Shown here one piece after another: positions 4,871-6,011 of a DNA stretch of 6,011 nt; the first letter of the stretch is position 1; each line of letters begins with the position of its first letter. Position numbers and translations under genes: made by a program. A model generated the notes under the pieces. The model worked only from the letters and a program-made list of their open reading frames with translations. It was not told where the DNA came from and searched no databases. The stretch is from Methanobrevibacter sp. (lineage in GTDB: Archaea > Methanobacteriota > Methanobacteria > Methanobacteriales > Methanobacteriaceae). The stretch covers positions 1 to 6,011 of the forward strand of contig JAITOM010000120.1 of assembly GCA_031289975.1 (NCBI GenBank). The letters are read 5' to 3'.

Positions 4871-5467
4871 GTGCGACAGGATAGGGTCTCTATTCTTCAT
4901 TAATTAATTCAGTGAAATATTGTTAAATATTTTAATCCCAGTTGTGTGGGATTTTCTCCCCAAAAACTCTTAAACAAGTGATTGGTTAAGAGGTTGCATG
5001 ATGAAAATGTCTAATTAACTATAAGTACCCATATAGTTAAGGGATAGAGAAAGAATGACAAGGCTAACGATAAGTGAACAATTATAAGCAATAGGTGGGA
5101 TACAGCACATTTTTTTTAGGTTACTATTGTCTTGCAAATAGGAAATAAGTAGTCGGAACATACTTAATAGTTCACAACCCATATATTTGCCGGTGTAATG
5201 ATTGATCCTAAATCATTCGTATCTGAGAAGAGATTAACCTGATAAGCCTCAAGAAGTCCTTAAAAAAAAACAGGAATATTCTGTTCTTGTTTTTAGGTAG
5301 GTTTGATTGTAAAATGATAACTAATACTCTTCTGGAGGTAGAGGATATTGAAGTAAGCGAATGCCGTTATTAATCGAAAGATAGCAGGAAATCGAAGAAT
5401 ACAATAACTGTGAACGGATACCATTCCTTGTGAGTGGAATAGAAATATTGCTGAATTTCAATTGATG
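4871..5467 (+). mobile_element. 5' part of a group II intron (domain I to start of domain II), 3'-truncated, no ORF
   Basis: Group II introns are self-splicing retroelements whose RNA folds into six domains. This segment opens with GTGCGACAGGATAGGG, which fits the GUGYG 5' splice-site consensus and resembles the L. lactis Ll.LtrB start. It then shows successive perfect stems: 4934-4940/4947-4953, 4967-4973/4986-4992, 5015-5023/5032-5040 (9 bp), 5197-5203/5211-5217, and 5266-5276/5284-5294 (11 bp with one G-U). Longer pairings are 5074-5079/5170-5175 and 5089-5094/5124-5129. Near the end AAGCGAATGCCG, an ATC-GAAA-GAT tetraloop hairpin (5373-5382) and AATAACTGTGAACGGATACC match the order seen at the end of domain I, and 5423-5440 may be the domain II hairpin. 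GC is about 38% (23 of 60 at 5041-5100) against 5% just upstream. No reverse transcriptase, domain V or domain VI follows, so it should not splice alone. The exact 3' limit is uncertain. Confidence 0.78.
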
Positions 5468-5606
5468 TATAGAAACTGGGCAACAATTCCAAAATTAATG
5501 AAAAAACCATTGTTTTTTCTATGTTTATGCATGACTACATGTATATAGGGCATGCCTTTTATATCAATTTATAGCATGAAAAAATAATTGTTGTCCAGTT
5601 TCTATA
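5468..5606. mobile_element. 139-bp MITE-like element with 21-bp terminal inverted repeats
   Basis: The left end (5468-5488) starts TATAGAAACTGGGCAACAAT and the right end (5586-5606) is its reverse complement with one mismatch in 21 (G to A). The interior codes for nothing and contains a hairpin GAAAAAAC-CATT-GTTTTTTC (5500-5519). The flanking 8 bases, AATTGATG on the left and AATTAATC on the right, agree at 6 of 8 positions and may be a decayed target duplication. This pattern fits a non-autonomous derivative of an insertion sequence, mobilised by a transposase elsewhere. I do not recognise the parent family. It abuts the truncated end of the intron fragment and lies 54 bp before purC. Confidence 0.7.
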
Positions 5607-5611
5607 AATTA
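5599..5611 (+). promoter_or_regulatory. Candidate purC TATA box at the right end of the MITE
   Basis: TTTCTATAAATTA spans the last bases of the element's right terminal repeat and its flank. Initiation about 25 bases downstream would give a purC leader of roughly 30 bases, a common length in methanogens. No better TATA-like site is seen between here and the start codon. Confidence 0.35.
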
Positions 5612-5652
5612 ATCAAGATGAATTAATAATACATTAAATTCAATAACTATAA

Positions 5653-5658
5653 GTGATT
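5653..5658 (+). promoter_or_regulatory. purC ribosome binding site GTGATT
   Basis: GTGATT lies 2 bases before the ATG at 5661, identical in sequence and spacing to the argB site. It fixes the purC start. Confidence 0.65.
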
Positions 5659-5660
5659 TC

Positions 5661-6011
5661 ATGGATAAAATAGGAAATTTAATATATGCTGGAAAAGCTA
5701 AAGATGTTTATGATTATGAAGATAATAATAAAGTTGTTGTTAAATTTAGAGATGATATTACTGCAGGAGATGGTGAAAAAAAAGATAGTCTTGTGAAAAA
5801 AGGATATTACAATTGTTTAATATCATCAAAGCTTTTTGAAGTTTTAGAAGAAAGTTCTATAAAAACACAATATTTAAAATTATTAAAACCAGAGTATATG
5901 CTATCAAAAAAACTTAAAATGATTCCTTTAGAAGTGATTTCTAGAAATTTAGCCACTGGTAGTTTACTGAGAAATTTTCCTTTTCAGGAAAAACAAAAAC
6001 TTGAACCTCCA
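5661..6011 (+). CDS. purC: Phosphoribosylaminoimidazole-succinocarboxamide synthase (SAICAR synthetase), N-terminal part
   Basis: PurC joins aspartate to CAIR using ATP to give SAICAR in cytoplasmic de novo purine synthesis. The 117 codons present run off the window edge; the family is usually about 230-250 residues, so half is missing only because the window ends. The sequence shows the nucleotide-binding start YAGKAKDVY (9-17), the FRDDITAGDGEKKDS block (29-43) and the family signature IPLEVISRNLATGS (88-101). The start at 5661 follows GTGATT at the usual distance. It is the first gene downstream of the MITE and intron fragment, and its promoter probably overlaps the MITE end. In some methanogens purC is followed by purS, purQ and purL, but this cannot be seen here. 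Confidence 0.96.
   Translation, partial: MDKIGNLIYAGKAKDVYDYEDNNKVVVKFRDDITAGDGEKKDSLVKKGYYNCLISSKLFEVLEESSIKTQYLKLLKPEYMLSKKLKMIPLEVISRNLATGSLLRNFPFQEKQKLEPP

Noticed and set aside
4871..5467. RNase P RNA, a riboswitch for purC, or another large structured RNA
   Set aside because: No RNase P conserved blocks (such as GAGGAAAGTCC) and no compact purine-riboswitch core were seen; the GTGCGAC start and the domain I-like end fit a group II intron better.
5400..5660. Group II intron domain V/VI or 3' splice site
   Set aside because: I searched for an AGC...GTTC-type 34-base hairpin ending in a bulged-A domain VI and found none before purC.

Overview
The window looks like a chromosomal segment of a very AT-rich methanogenic archaeon of the order Methanobacteriales; Methanosphaera or Methanobrevibacter is my best guess from the composition and protein style. 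The methanogen signature is a clear Mmp10, the B12-dependent radical-SAM enzyme that methylates an arginine of methyl-coenzyme M reductase. Translation signals agree: three genes (mmp10, argB, purC) carry a GTGATT-type or ATGATT Shine-Dalgarno sequence two or three bases before ATG, as expected for a 16S tail ending in GGATCACCTCC.

Layout. Bases 1-125 are AT-rich sequence 3' of mmp10. mmp10 lies on the minus strand (126-1382) and is divergent from argB (acetylglutamate kinase, + strand, 1919-2800). The roughly 0.5 kb between them holds promoters and a triple 13-bp repeat in the argB leader. argB converges, with a 6-bp gap, on a TatD-like metal-dependent hydrolase gene (minus, 2807-3667). Beyond that are a 49-codon orphan reading frame (minus, 3770-3919), a small secreted protein (minus, 3970-4320), and a gene-poor stretch (4321-4870) with tandem, direct and inverted repeats and a possible small cationic peptide. 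The window ends inside purC (SAICAR synthetase, + strand, from 5661).

The most notable part is 4871-5606. At 4871 an almost GC-depleted flank switches to a 600-base, highly structured, non-coding segment that begins GTGCGACAGGATAGGG. It carries a long series of perfect hairpins and ends with conserved-looking group II intron domain I sequence (AAGCGAATGCCG ... ACGGATACC). I read it as the 5' half of a group II intron without reverse transcriptase ORF, domain V or domain VI. Directly after it sits a 139-bp element with 21-bp terminal inverted repeats (20 of 21 matching) and no ORF, like a MITE. Its right end lies 54 bp before purC and may supply the purC TATA box.

The protein genes are housekeeping (arginine synthesis, purine synthesis, McrA modification, a hydrolase) and do not form an operon. 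The interest lies in the mobile-element debris upstream of purC and in the repeat-rich regulatory regions.
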